Shown here piece after piece: positions 16,322 through 23,052 of a DNA stretch of 64,000 nucleotides (positions are counted from its first letter, which is position 1; each line of letters begins with the position of its first letter). This DNA comes from JAISGQ01 sp045604965 (GTDB lineage Bacteria > Bacillota > Clostridia > Oscillospirales > Acutalibacteraceae). Position numbers and translations under genes: made by a program. The notes under the pieces are model-generated. The model was not told where the DNA came from, did not search any database, and saw only the letters and a program-made list of their open reading frames with translations. Location: the NCBI GenBank assembly GCA_045604965.1, contig JAZUPB010000022.1, forward strand, positions 1-64,000. Reading direction: 5' to 3'.

Positions 16322-18112
16322 ATGAGCTTTTTAAAATATACACGCAGATTGCTCTGTGGAATAATGATATTGTCTATTGTATTAACATATGGTTTTTCGG
16401 CAGAAGCGGCAGTTATAAAAGGAAAAACAGGCACAGGAATGGCAGAATGGGCGCTGAGAGCCTATAACGAGGGATGGAAGTACGTGTATGGAGGTTCAAC
16501 AGAAGGCAAAATCGACTGTTCGGGTCTTATCCGTTCCTATTGCAATGGCAGAGGCGGCGGTGCGAAGGCGTTGCTGGATGCATCATCGGAAAGCGGAAAT
16601 ATCAAAAGCATACCACGTGTTCACGGACTTGGACTCTGGTGCGAAGGACACGCAGGAGTTTATGTAGGAAAATCTGAAGATGGCACCGATATGGTAGTCG
16701 ATGCGAGAAACAGCAGAGTAAATGTTGTGTACTCGGAGCTTAACAGCAGATACTGGTCACCCTGGGTAAAATGGTTCAAGATAGGAATGATATCCTATCC
16801 CACTACAGGCTGGTATGAATTCAACGGTTCTACGTATTATTATCATAATGGCGAATTTGTTGTCGGTACGTTCACTGTGGACGGAATTAAATATGACTTC
16901 GGAAAATCCGGTGCGCTGAAGGGTAAAGCCTCGGAAACAACGACAACAACTACTGCAACTACAACTACTACCACTACAATCACTACGACAACAACTACCA
17001 CAGTTACATCCACTACAGAGAAATCCACCAAAACAACCACTGCCTCATCAAAGACAACGACCACCAAAGCGTCGTCAAACACAACTTCAGCGACAGTGTC
17101 AACCAAAGAATCAAAAACCTCGTCATCAAAAACAACAGGGACAACTGCAAAAAGCACAACCAAAACAACAAAAACAACCACATCAACAACGGCCTCAGCC
17201 ATACAGAAATACAAAGCACTTCGCCTCGGCGACAGATCGGACGATGTATTAAGTCTTCAGAATCGATTATCTGAGCTTGGTTATTTTGGTGCGTCGCCAT
17301 CAGGATACTTTGGATCGCAGACAGAGGCGGCAGTAAGACTTTTTCAGAAAGCTGCAAGTTTGAGCGTTGACGGTGTGGCAGGTAATGAGACTCAGACTGT
17401 TCTTTATTCTGATGATGCTCCCCGATACGGAACAACAACGACTACTGTTACATCGACAACTGCTGTTTCAACCACTGCATCGACGACAACCGATGTTTCA
17501 GAAACGGAACAATCAGAAACAGAGCCTGATGAGACAAAGCCTACAGAGGTTTCAGCGTCGGACATTACCGAAGATCAGCAGCCGGATTGGGAAAGCCTGT
17601 ATACGGATCTTGATATGGGATCAACAGGAGATACTGTTATTGAGCTGCAGGACAAACTTAAAGGAGAAGGATTTTACGAACAGCCTCTGACAAATTATTA
17701 CGGAAGCTTTACACGTGATGCTGTCAGGGCGTTTCAGTTAAGTGTCGGTCTGGAGGCAACAGGGACAGCTGATGCCTACACGCAATATCTGCTATACAAC
17801 GGGCTTACCGCAGGAGATTCACAGAGAGAAGAACAGTTCAGCGCTGAGTATTATGAGTTTGGCGGAGATCTCTATGATTCATTGGGAATAGAGGCAAGCG
17901 GTGTGATGATTGAAAAATCGGAAGGCTTGACAGGTTATTCCATCAAAGCGTCTCCGGAGCTGTTCGTTTCAGTGTACGGCAACAAAGGCGGACTGTCCAC
18001 ACTTGGAGCTTTTTCACAATCAAAGCCTGTTACTGTTATTTATAAGAATGGAACTGCATATGAACTGGACAGTGATACATTAGAAGAACTGGAAAACAGT
18101 ATATTTAACTGA
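16322..18112 (+). CDS. Secreted NlpC/P60 endopeptidase with peptidoglycan-binding repeats
   Basis: A secreted 596-aa cell-wall peptidase. Order: signal peptide (1-29), NlpC/P60-like domain (about 35-155; Cys66 in KIDCSGLIR and His110 in CEGHAGVYVG form the catalytic pair), a short choline-binding-like YEFNGSTYYYHNGEF stretch, a Thr-rich linker (about 200-290), a first peptidoglycan-binding domain (about 300-360), a Thr/Glu linker, a second one (about 440-500), and a C-terminal region of about 95 residues. The ATG has GGTGAG eight bases upstream. It likely cleaves stem peptides; with the lysozyme and the hydrolase it makes a wall-remodelling group. Confidence 0.88.
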   Translation: MSFLKYTRRLLCGIMILSIVLTYGFSAEAAVIKGKTGTGMAEWALRAYNEGWKYVYGGSTEGKIDCSGLIRSYCNGRGGGAKALLDASSESGNIKSIPRVHGLGLWCEGHAGVYVGKSEDGTDMVVDARNSRVNVVYSELNSRYWSPWVKWFKIGMISYPTTGWYEFNGSTYYYHNGEFVVGTFTVDGIKYDFGKSGALKGKASETTTTTTATTTTTTTITTTTTTTVTSTTEKSTKTTTASSKTTTTKASSNTTSATVSTKESKTSSSKTTGTTAKSTTKTTKTTTSTTASAIQKYKALRLGDRSDDVLSLQNRLSELGYFGASPSGYFGSQTEAAVRLFQKAASLSVDGVAGNETQTVLYSDDAPRYGTTTTTVTSTTAVSTTASTTTDVSETEQSETEPDETKPTEVSASDITEDQQPDWESLYTDLDMGSTGDTVIELQDKLKGEGFYEQPLTNYYGSFTRDAVRAFQLSVGLEATGTADAYTQYLLYNGLTAGDSQREEQFSAEYYEFGGDLYDSLGIEASGVMIEKSEGLTGYSIKASPELFVSVYGNKGGLSTLGAFSQSKPVTVIYKNGTAYELDSDTLEELENSIFN

Positions 18113-18113
18113 T

Positions 18114-18150
18114 AAAAAGGGAACTGTATGAAAATACAGTTCCCTTTTTT
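18114..18150 (+). terminator. Terminator after the NlpC/P60 gene
   Basis: AAAAGGGAACTGTAT (18115-18129) pairs with ATACAGTTCCCTTTT (18134-18148 region), loop GAAA, then a T-run. A strong intrinsic terminator. Confidence 0.9.
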
Positions 18151-18284
18151 ATTGTTTCAATTACAAAATAATTACACAAAAATTAGAATTATGTCAATTA
18201 AAATACAAAGTAGCAATAATTATTGATTATGTAAACAAAATAAAATATCATTATAATTGTCTACAAATTGGCGGAGGGAAAAGC

Positions 18285-19184
18285 GTGGAATCGAAGATCA
18301 AAGAAATAAGAAAAACTTGCAAAGAGAAAAATATATTCATTGCAGCACATCTTTATCAGCCTCTTGAGCTGTCAGAAGCGGCTGATTTTACAGGTGATAC
18401 CCTTGAAATTGTCAGGGAATCGGTGATGTCTGATGCAAGGACAGTGATTGTTTGTGCTGTTCGCTTTATTGCGGAAATGGTAAAAGTTCTTGCACCTGAG
18501 AAGCGAGTGATACTGGCACACCCTGAGGCAACGTGTCCGATGGCAAATCAAATACTGCCATCCAGAATAAGAGCTTACAGAGAAGAGCACGAAGATGCCT
18601 GTGTTGTGGCTTATGTAAATACCTGCGCAAGAGTCAAGGCGGAATGTGATTATTGCGTTTCCACTGCAACTGCAGCAGAGTTTTGTTCGAAATTAGAAAA
18701 TGATAAAATCCTTTTTATACCTGACAGAAACATAGGGGAGGGTATAAAAAGAAAAACTGGTCAAAATATAGAGACCTGGAATTGTTATTGCCCGATACAT
18801 GACAGTGTAACATTGAGAGATATAGAACTTGCGCGTGAGCTTTGGCCGAATGCGAATACAGCGGCACACCTGGGCTGCAGACCCGAGGTAGTTGATGCGG
18901 TGGATTTTGCAGGGTCAGCAAAGCAGCTTATGGATTGGTGTGCAAAACGTGATGAGGTCATAATCGCTGCAGAGAGCAGTATTGCAAACCGATTGGCGCA
19001 TATTTATCACAATAAGAAATTTCATTGTCTGACTCCAGAAAAGCTTACTTGCAATCATATGGAGCGTACTTCAGTGGATACTTTGCTGAGAGTGATCAAT
19101 GACGGATACGGAGAAGAGATAATAATTGATGCAGAGACAGCGGAAAAAGTAAGAAATATTTCAGAGGGATTATTCATAGAATAA
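18285..19184 (+). CDS. nadA: Quinolinate synthase
   Basis: Iron-sulfur enzyme that condenses iminoaspartate with dihydroxyacetone phosphate to quinolinate, the NAD precursor. Motifs in order: AAHLYQPLE (20-28), ADFTGDTL (33-40), VAYVNTCARVKAECD (108-122), STATAAEF, FIPDRNIG and IHDSV. Three cysteines fit the cluster ligands: C84 in ATCPMA, C169 in CYCPIH and C256 in LTCNHM. The family HPEC motif is replaced by HLGC here. The start is a GTG with GGAGGG nine bases upstream; nadB and nadC are not nearby, so the imino-aspartate source lies elsewhere. Length (299 aa) is normal. Confidence 0.9.
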   Translation: MESKIKEIRKTCKEKNIFIAAHLYQPLELSEAADFTGDTLEIVRESVMSDARTVIVCAVRFIAEMVKVLAPEKRVILAHPEATCPMANQILPSRIRAYREEHEDACVVAYVNTCARVKAECDYCVSTATAAEFCSKLENDKILFIPDRNIGEGIKRKTGQNIETWNCYCPIHDSVTLRDIELARELWPNANTAAHLGCRPEVVDAVDFAGSAKQLMDWCAKRDEVIIAAESSIANRLAHIYHNKKFHCLTPEKLTCNHMERTSVDTLLRVINDGYGEEIIIDAETAEKVRNISEGLFIE

Positions 19185-19234
19185 ATTAGTAAAATAATAT
19201 TGTTATATAATTTAAAAATTTTAATGAAAAGGTA

Positions 19235-19263
19235 TTTCCAAATTAGCAAGTTTGTGTTATAAT
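19235..19263 (+). promoter_or_regulatory. Promoter of the XRE regulator (extended -10)
   Basis: TATAAT at 19258-19263 is preceded by TG one base upstream (extended -10), with TTTCCA (19235-19240) as a 4/6 -35 box at a 17-bp spacing. Transcription would start near 19270, just before the operator palindromes. Confidence 0.75.
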
Positions 19264-19275
19264 TAAGTAAAGACG

Positions 19276-19304
19276 AATGTTCAGCTGTGAACATTGGCCA
19301 ATGT
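19276..19304. promoter_or_regulatory. Tripartite palindromic operator
   Basis: AATGTTCA-GCTG-TGAACATT (19276-19295) is an 8-bp inverted repeat, and its right arm is shared with the perfect 14-bp palindrome ACATTGGCCAATGT (19291-19304). So three related half-sites sit in 29 bp directly downstream of the expected transcription start. This is a good candidate operator for the XRE protein encoded downstream (autorepression). Confidence 0.75.
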
Positions 19305-19336
19305 AAAGGATAATTATTAATTTGGAGTGTATCTTA

Positions 19337-20026
19337 ATGAGAAAACAGCAGACAGCAGAAAAGAAGGCAGAGTGCATTCTTATTGGTAAGAGAATAAAAG
19401 AGGTCAGAAAGGAAGCAGGTCTTTCTCTCGGAAATATTGCTGACCGATTAAATAAAGAATTTGCGGCTAATACAAATAAGGGAATGCTTTCAAAATATGA
19501 AAACGGCATTCACGAGCCATCGGCAAGTATGGTATATTGTATGGGTCTCATAATGGGTGTATCCAGCGATTATCTTATGGGCAAAACCGATGAAAAATAT
19601 CCTCCTAAGGCGCTTCAGGGAGAAGAGACATCTGCGCTGGTTCTGAAGGTTTATAAGAATCTTAAGGATTTTGGTGTTGGCGAAATCGATGATTCTGTAT
19701 ATGAGCTGATTCCTAAAAATTGGCTTGTAGGCGGAAGAGAGTTCTTTGGATATAAAGTAACTGCCGGACGTTATGCACCCCGTTATTATTCCGGAGATAT
19801 AATTATTTTCGAGAAAAAAGTCAAGGTCGCTCGTGAACAGATCGCCATTGCAAGTGTAGGGGACGGAGATGCTTTCCTCTGCACTATAAACAAAAAACGT
19901 GAGGGCAAGATCATTATTCCTCTTGATCCTGCTTATGACAGCAAATTCTATACAACCGAAGAGCTTGCAAACATTCCCGTAAAAATAATCGGTGCAGCTG
20001 TTCAGGTCAGAAGAAACGAAATATAA
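19337..20026 (+). CDS. XRE-family repressor with S24-like C-terminal domain
   Basis: DNA-binding regulator. Residues 17-82 form a helix-turn-helix of the XRE type (IGKRIKEVRKEAGLSLGNIA...GMLSKYENGIHEPS). The C-terminal half (about 125-229) resembles the peptidase S24/LexA-CI fold, with GRYAPRYYSGDIIIFEKK; I cannot point to an intact Ser-Lys pair for self-cleavage. The ATG at 19337 has GGAG nine bases upstream; a TTG 15 bases upstream is less likely. It is a solo gene ending in its own terminator, and its likely operator is directly upstream. A prophage remnant origin is possible, but no phage genes are near. Confidence 0.85.
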   Translation: MRKQQTAEKKAECILIGKRIKEVRKEAGLSLGNIADRLNKEFAANTNKGMLSKYENGIHEPSASMVYCMGLIMGVSSDYLMGKTDEKYPPKALQGEETSALVLKVYKNLKDFGVGEIDDSVYELIPKNWLVGGREFFGYKVTAGRYAPRYYSGDIIIFEKKVKVAREQIAIASVGDGDAFLCTINKKREGKIIIPLDPAYDSKFYTTEELANIPVKIIGAAVQVRRNEI

Positions 20027-20030
20027 TCAA

Positions 20031-20055
20031 AACCCCCGATTTTTGATCGGGGGTT
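20031..20055 (+). terminator. Terminator after the XRE gene
   Basis: AACCCCCGAT (20031-20040) pairs with ATCGGGGGTT (20046-20055), then AATTTTTG. Standard intrinsic terminator. Confidence 0.9.
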
Positions 20056-20092
20056 AATTTTTGTATAATAAAGTTCAAGAAAAAGAAGGTTT

Positions 20093-20170
20093 CCAAAGGA
20101 GGCTTTGCTCCTTTGGCGGGGATAAAAGGGGCAGAGCCCCTTTTCAGGAGTTTGAGGATGGAATCCTCAA
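20093..20170. repeat. Three-hairpin intergenic repeat element
   Basis: Three perfect hairpins lie in a row: CCAAAGGAG/CTCCTTTGG (20093-20116), AAAAGGGGC/GCCCCTTTT (20124-20144) and TTGAGGAT/ATCCTCAA (20152-20170). None encodes a protein. The arrangement resembles dispersed REP/BIME-like intergenic elements seen in Clostridia. It lies between the ends of convergent genes. Confidence 0.65.
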
Positions 20171-20188
20171 CTACACATAAAAAGAAAA

Positions 20189-20214
20189 GGTGGATACCCT
20201 TTCGAGTATCCACC
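20189..20214 (-). terminator. Terminator of the sugar symporter gene
   Basis: GGTGGATAC (20189-20197) pairs with GTATCCACC (20206-20214). On the minus strand it follows the symporter stop and is followed by TTTTCTTTTT. Confidence 0.85.
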
Positions 20215-20225
20215 AATTTTATTAA

Positions 20226-22115
20226 TTATTCAGCAGTTTCCTCAACAGGAGCTTCCTCAACAGGAGCTTCCTCAACAGGAGCTTCCTCAACAGGAGCTTC
20301 CTCAACGGGAGTTTCCTCAACGGGAGCTTCTTCAGCAGGAGCTTCCTCAGCAGGAGCTTCCTCAACGGGAGCTTCCTCAACAGGAGCTTCCTCAACGGGA
20401 GCTTCCTCAACGGGAGCTTCCTCAACGGGAGCTTCTTCTACGGGAGCTTCTTCTACGGGAGCTTCCTCTGCCTTTTCTACAACTTCAACTTCCTCAGCTG
20501 AAGTTTCTTCTGCGACAGCCTCTGCTGCTTCTGCTGCAGCCTCAGCAGCACCGATGGTAGCAGCAAGCTCTACGATAGCAGGAGCATCTTCGGAGACAGC
20601 GATCTTCTCAGCGGCCTCGAGATCCTCTTCAGGATTTTCAGTGGTAACACCGCGAGCAGCAAGCTCTTCCTGCATCTGAGTAAGCTTCTTTTTGCCAAGG
20701 TTATAGATAAGAGCGATACCGATGAACATAAGGAGTGCACTGAAAGTATAAAGTGCAGCAACAAGCCAACACATATTGTTAGCGGTCTGAACACTCTGAG
20801 CATTGATGTCGATCTTAGAATCATATCCGAGGTAACCCATAATAATAATTACGAGGGAAGGTCCAACGCCCTGAGCGAGCTTACGGAAGAAGGAGTGGAG
20901 GGAGTAAACAGTACCCTCTTCTCTCTTGCCGGTCTTCCACTCATTGTAATCGATAGCGTCAGCCATAAGAGACCAGGATACGCAGGTGTAAACACCCATA
21001 CCAAGTCCGAATATTACAAGAGCGATGAGGTAAATAAGGAGACCCTGCTCTTTCGGGAACATAGGGAATACGAACATAAGAGCAGCACCGATCAAAGAGA
21101 AGATGGTACCAGCAACGGAAGCTTCCTTCTTACCAAACTTGTTAACGATCTTCTTAATGAAGGGCATAAACAGGAACATAGGGAGGAAACCGATAAGCTG
21201 TACAACACCGGACAGCTGAGCCTGACCGAAGTAAATTGCAAACAGAATCTGTACAGCAGTAGATGCAGACTGCATACCGAGGAACATACCCATAGCAGCG
21301 AGTGTAGCACCGACTGCGGGACGATTTCTGAAGAAGTTTGCGAAAGCCTTAAAGATATTAAACTTTTCGCCTTCGTTTACCTTAACGGAGTTCTCGTTTA
21401 CACGGATGGTGATCTTCTTGATCATAAACTGGAAAGAAAGGAATCCGAGAAGACCCATCAGCAGAGCTGCAAAGAAAACAACGGGGCCGAGGAGTTCCTG
21501 CTCCTTAACACCGGTATCAGCATTAATGATAACATTACCGTTAGCATCAACTTTGTCTTTCCAGATAAGCATAGGAAGGATGATCATAGGAACCATATTA
21601 CCGACCATAGAACCAACGCTTCTCCAGGTGGAGAGCTGAGCTCTTTCGCCTGCATCTTCAGTTACAAGGGAAAGCATAGAGCCGTAAGGGACGTTTGCTA
21701 TGGTGTAAAATGCATCCCAGAAAACATAACCTACGAGGAAAATGATGCACTTGATAGTAGTAGATGCATTAGGCAGCGGAATGAAGCAGAGTGAACCTGC
21801 AACGAGAAGGCCTATAGAACCAAGGAAGATATATGCCTTGAACTTGCCGCGCTTATAATTTCTGCGATCAGCATCGATCATTGAACCGATCATCGGGTCG
21901 TTGATAGCGTCCCAGATCTGAACAATAAGGAGGAGAAGCGCGAAAAGATCGCTGTTCATATGCATATACACGAGCCAGAAGGTGTTGATTGTGCCCTTGA
22001 GAGCAAAGCTCATATTACAACCGAAGTCACCGGCAGCGTATGCGAGTTTATCGCGCATACCAAACTTGCGGTAACCGTTGGCATCGAGCTTCGGGGTTTT
22101 GACTTTCTTTGCCAT
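20226..22115 (-). CDS. GPH-family sugar:cation symporter with EEAPV repeat tail
   Basis: An MFS/GPH (glycoside-pentoside-hexuronide) symporter with about twelve membrane segments in residues 20-480. The family start LAYAAGDFGCNMSFAL (about 26-41) and the DAINDPMIGSMIDADR motif (about 68-82) are clear. The last ~150 residues are an Ala/Glu-rich cytosolic tail that ends in about 15 near-perfect copies of the pentapeptide EEAPV, far longer than family members need. It diverges from a TetR regulator; the GH2 enzyme follows, which suggests import of a galactoside or glucuronide. The start ATG has AAAGGAG at good spacing. Confidence 0.9.
   Translation of the reverse strand: MAKKVKTPKLDANGYRKFGMRDKLAYAAGDFGCNMSFALKGTINTFWLVYMHMNSDLFALLLLIVQIWDAINDPMIGSMIDADRRNYKRGKFKAYIFLGSIGLLVAGSLCFIPLPNASTTIKCIIFLVGYVFWDAFYTIANVPYGSMLSLVTEDAGERAQLSTWRSVGSMVGNMVPMIILPMLIWKDKVDANGNVIINADTGVKEQELLGPVVFFAALLMGLLGFLSFQFMIKKITIRVNENSVKVNEGEKFNIFKAFANFFRNRPAVGATLAAMGMFLGMQSASTAVQILFAIYFGQAQLSGVVQLIGFLPMFLFMPFIKKIVNKFGKKEASVAGTIFSLIGAALMFVFPMFPKEQGLLIYLIALVIFGLGMGVYTCVSWSLMADAIDYNEWKTGKREEGTVYSLHSFFRKLAQGVGPSLVIIIMGYLGYDSKIDINAQSVQTANNMCWLVAALYTFSALLMFIGIALIYNLGKKKLTQMQEELAARGVTTENPEEDLEAAEKIAVSEDAPAIVELAATIGAAEAAAEAAEAVAEETSAEEVEVVEKAEEAPVEEAPVEEAPVEEAPVEEAPVEEAPVEEAPVEEAPAEEAPAEEAPVEETPVEEAPVEEAPVEEAPVEEAPVEETAE
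20238..20469. repeat. 15-bp tandem repeat coding for EEAPV
   Basis: About fifteen consecutive 15-bp units of the type TTCCTCAACAGGAGC (plus strand), varying at CAACAGG/CAACGGG/CAGCAGG/TTCTACGGG. All lengths are multiples of 3, so the coding frame is kept in any copy-number change. It is inside the 3' end of the symporter gene. Confidence 0.95.
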
Positions 22116-22178
22116 TACTAGTTCTCCTTTCGTTTGTGGTGTCTTAACAAAATTTGTTATTGACGACCTCGTAGTTTT

Positions 22179-22207
22179 ATTATACTTGATTTGTTTTTAA
22201 TACAAAA
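22179..22207 (-). promoter_or_regulatory. Promoter of the symporter gene
   Basis: On the minus strand TATAAT (22184-22179) is preceded at 16-17 bases by TTTGTA/TTTTGT (near 22201-22207). It faces the symporter, with a leader of about 55 bases. Confidence 0.55.
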
Positions 22208-22213
22208 GAGACA

Positions 22214-22237
22214 AATATGTCATAAGTGTGACATATT
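22214..22237. promoter_or_regulatory. Palindromic operator between symporter and tetR
   Basis: AATATGTCA-TAAGTG-TGACATATT: 9-bp perfect arms in the divergent region, next to the symporter -35. It shares the octamer GTGTGACA with the palindrome before the GH2 gene, so it is the probable binding site of the TetR protein encoded beside it. Confidence 0.7.
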
Positions 22238-22378
22238 GATTTAAAAAAATTAAGAAAATCATTGTTTAAAATGCACAAATTATAGTGCTTATATAGAAAA
22301 CATTTGAAAAAATTGGCATATTGCCGTATTATATATAATATATAAATAAACAATAATATATTAAGGTGAGTAAGTATA

Positions 22379-22954
22379 ATGTATAAAGAATGTAAAACTA
22401 CTCAATCGGCAAACAGGCAGATCGGGATTGCACATATATTAAGCGAAATGATGCTGACAAAACCTTATGAAGAGATAAGCGTCAGCGAATTGTGCAAAAA
22501 GGCAGATATTCCGAGAAAAAGCTTCTACAGATATTTTGACACAAAGGACGATGCATTCAATTTTCTTGTGGACAAGATGCTGATCGAATGTGACACCCTG
22601 CTCGATCGAGGAAAAACAATGGATCTTGCTGTGGATAAGGAGCTGCTTACGCAGAGATTCAGATATTTCAAGGAGCACAAAAATCTGATAGGAGCGATTG
22701 CGAATAACCGGATGAGTATTCCTACGATACAGCGTGTCTGTGAAACTGTGGTGTCACAGATAAGCAATTTTGGAATAATGGTTTCTATGGAAGATCGTAT
22801 GAAGATAGCAATGGTGACTTCGGTGATATTCGCTATTATAATGTCATGGCATCACTCGGACTATGAAACACCCTGCGAAAATCTTGCAGATATGACATAT
22901 GAACTTCTGACAAAGCCTCTTATCAATCCTGATGCGAATCAATACGAGGCGTGA
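22379..22954 (+). CDS. TetR-family transcriptional regulator
   Basis: A 191-aa one-component regulator. The N-terminal HTH is in residues 14-60 (ILSEMMLTKPYEEISVSELCKKADIPRKSFYRYF), typical TetR. The ligand domain (about 70-190) is not specific to a named subfamily. It lies between the divergent symporter and the GH2 gene that follows on the same strand, so it is the obvious local regulator of sugar use. AAGGTGAG sits ten bases before the ATG. Its stop codon (22952-22954) overlaps the palindrome ahead of the GH2 promoter. Confidence 0.9.
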   Translation: MYKECKTTQSANRQIGIAHILSEMMLTKPYEEISVSELCKKADIPRKSFYRYFDTKDDAFNFLVDKMLIECDTLLDRGKTMDLAVDKELLTQRFRYFKEHKNLIGAIANNRMSIPTIQRVCETVVSQISNFGIMVSMEDRMKIAMVTSVIFAIIMSWHHSDYETPCENLADMTYELLTKPLINPDANQYEA

Positions 22955-22966
22955 CACAACTGTCAC
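22951..22966. promoter_or_regulatory. Palindrome upstream of the GH2 promoter
   Basis: GTGACA-CAAC-TGTCAC (22951-22966), perfect 6-bp arms, 22 bases upstream of the GH2 -35. It continues as TGTCACAC, the reverse complement of GTGTGACA in the symporter operator, so the same TetR regulator may bind both. Confidence 0.6.
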
Positions 22967-22987
22967 ACATCGTGCGTTTTTGGGTAA

Positions 22988-23016
22988 TTGCACAAATTTA
23001 AAAGATATATTATAAT
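22988..23016 (+). promoter_or_regulatory. Promoter of the GH2 gene
   Basis: TTGCAC (22988-22993), 17-bp spacer, TATAAT (23011-23016). Transcription would start near 23023, 30 bases before the ATG. Confidence 0.8.
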
Positions 23017-23052
23017 TAAATTGTGAAATTCTAAACTTAGGAGGAATTTAAA

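Noticed and set aside
19337..20026. XRE regulator as part of a prophage
   Set aside because: No integrase, structural or lysis genes adjoin; nadA and the symporter flank it.
20238..20469. Short repeats resembling a CRISPR array
   Set aside because: Units are 15 bp, directly adjoining without spacers, and in frame in a transporter gene.
20113..20679. A 188-residue plus-strand frame rich in Ser/Ala/Gly/Thr
   Set aside because: It is the opposite strand of the EEAPV repeat in the symporter gene; its repetitive composition is explained by that.
20895..21794. A 299-residue plus-strand frame within the symporter gene
   Set aside because: Antisense to a well-supported gene with matching codon bias; no ribosome site and no family match.
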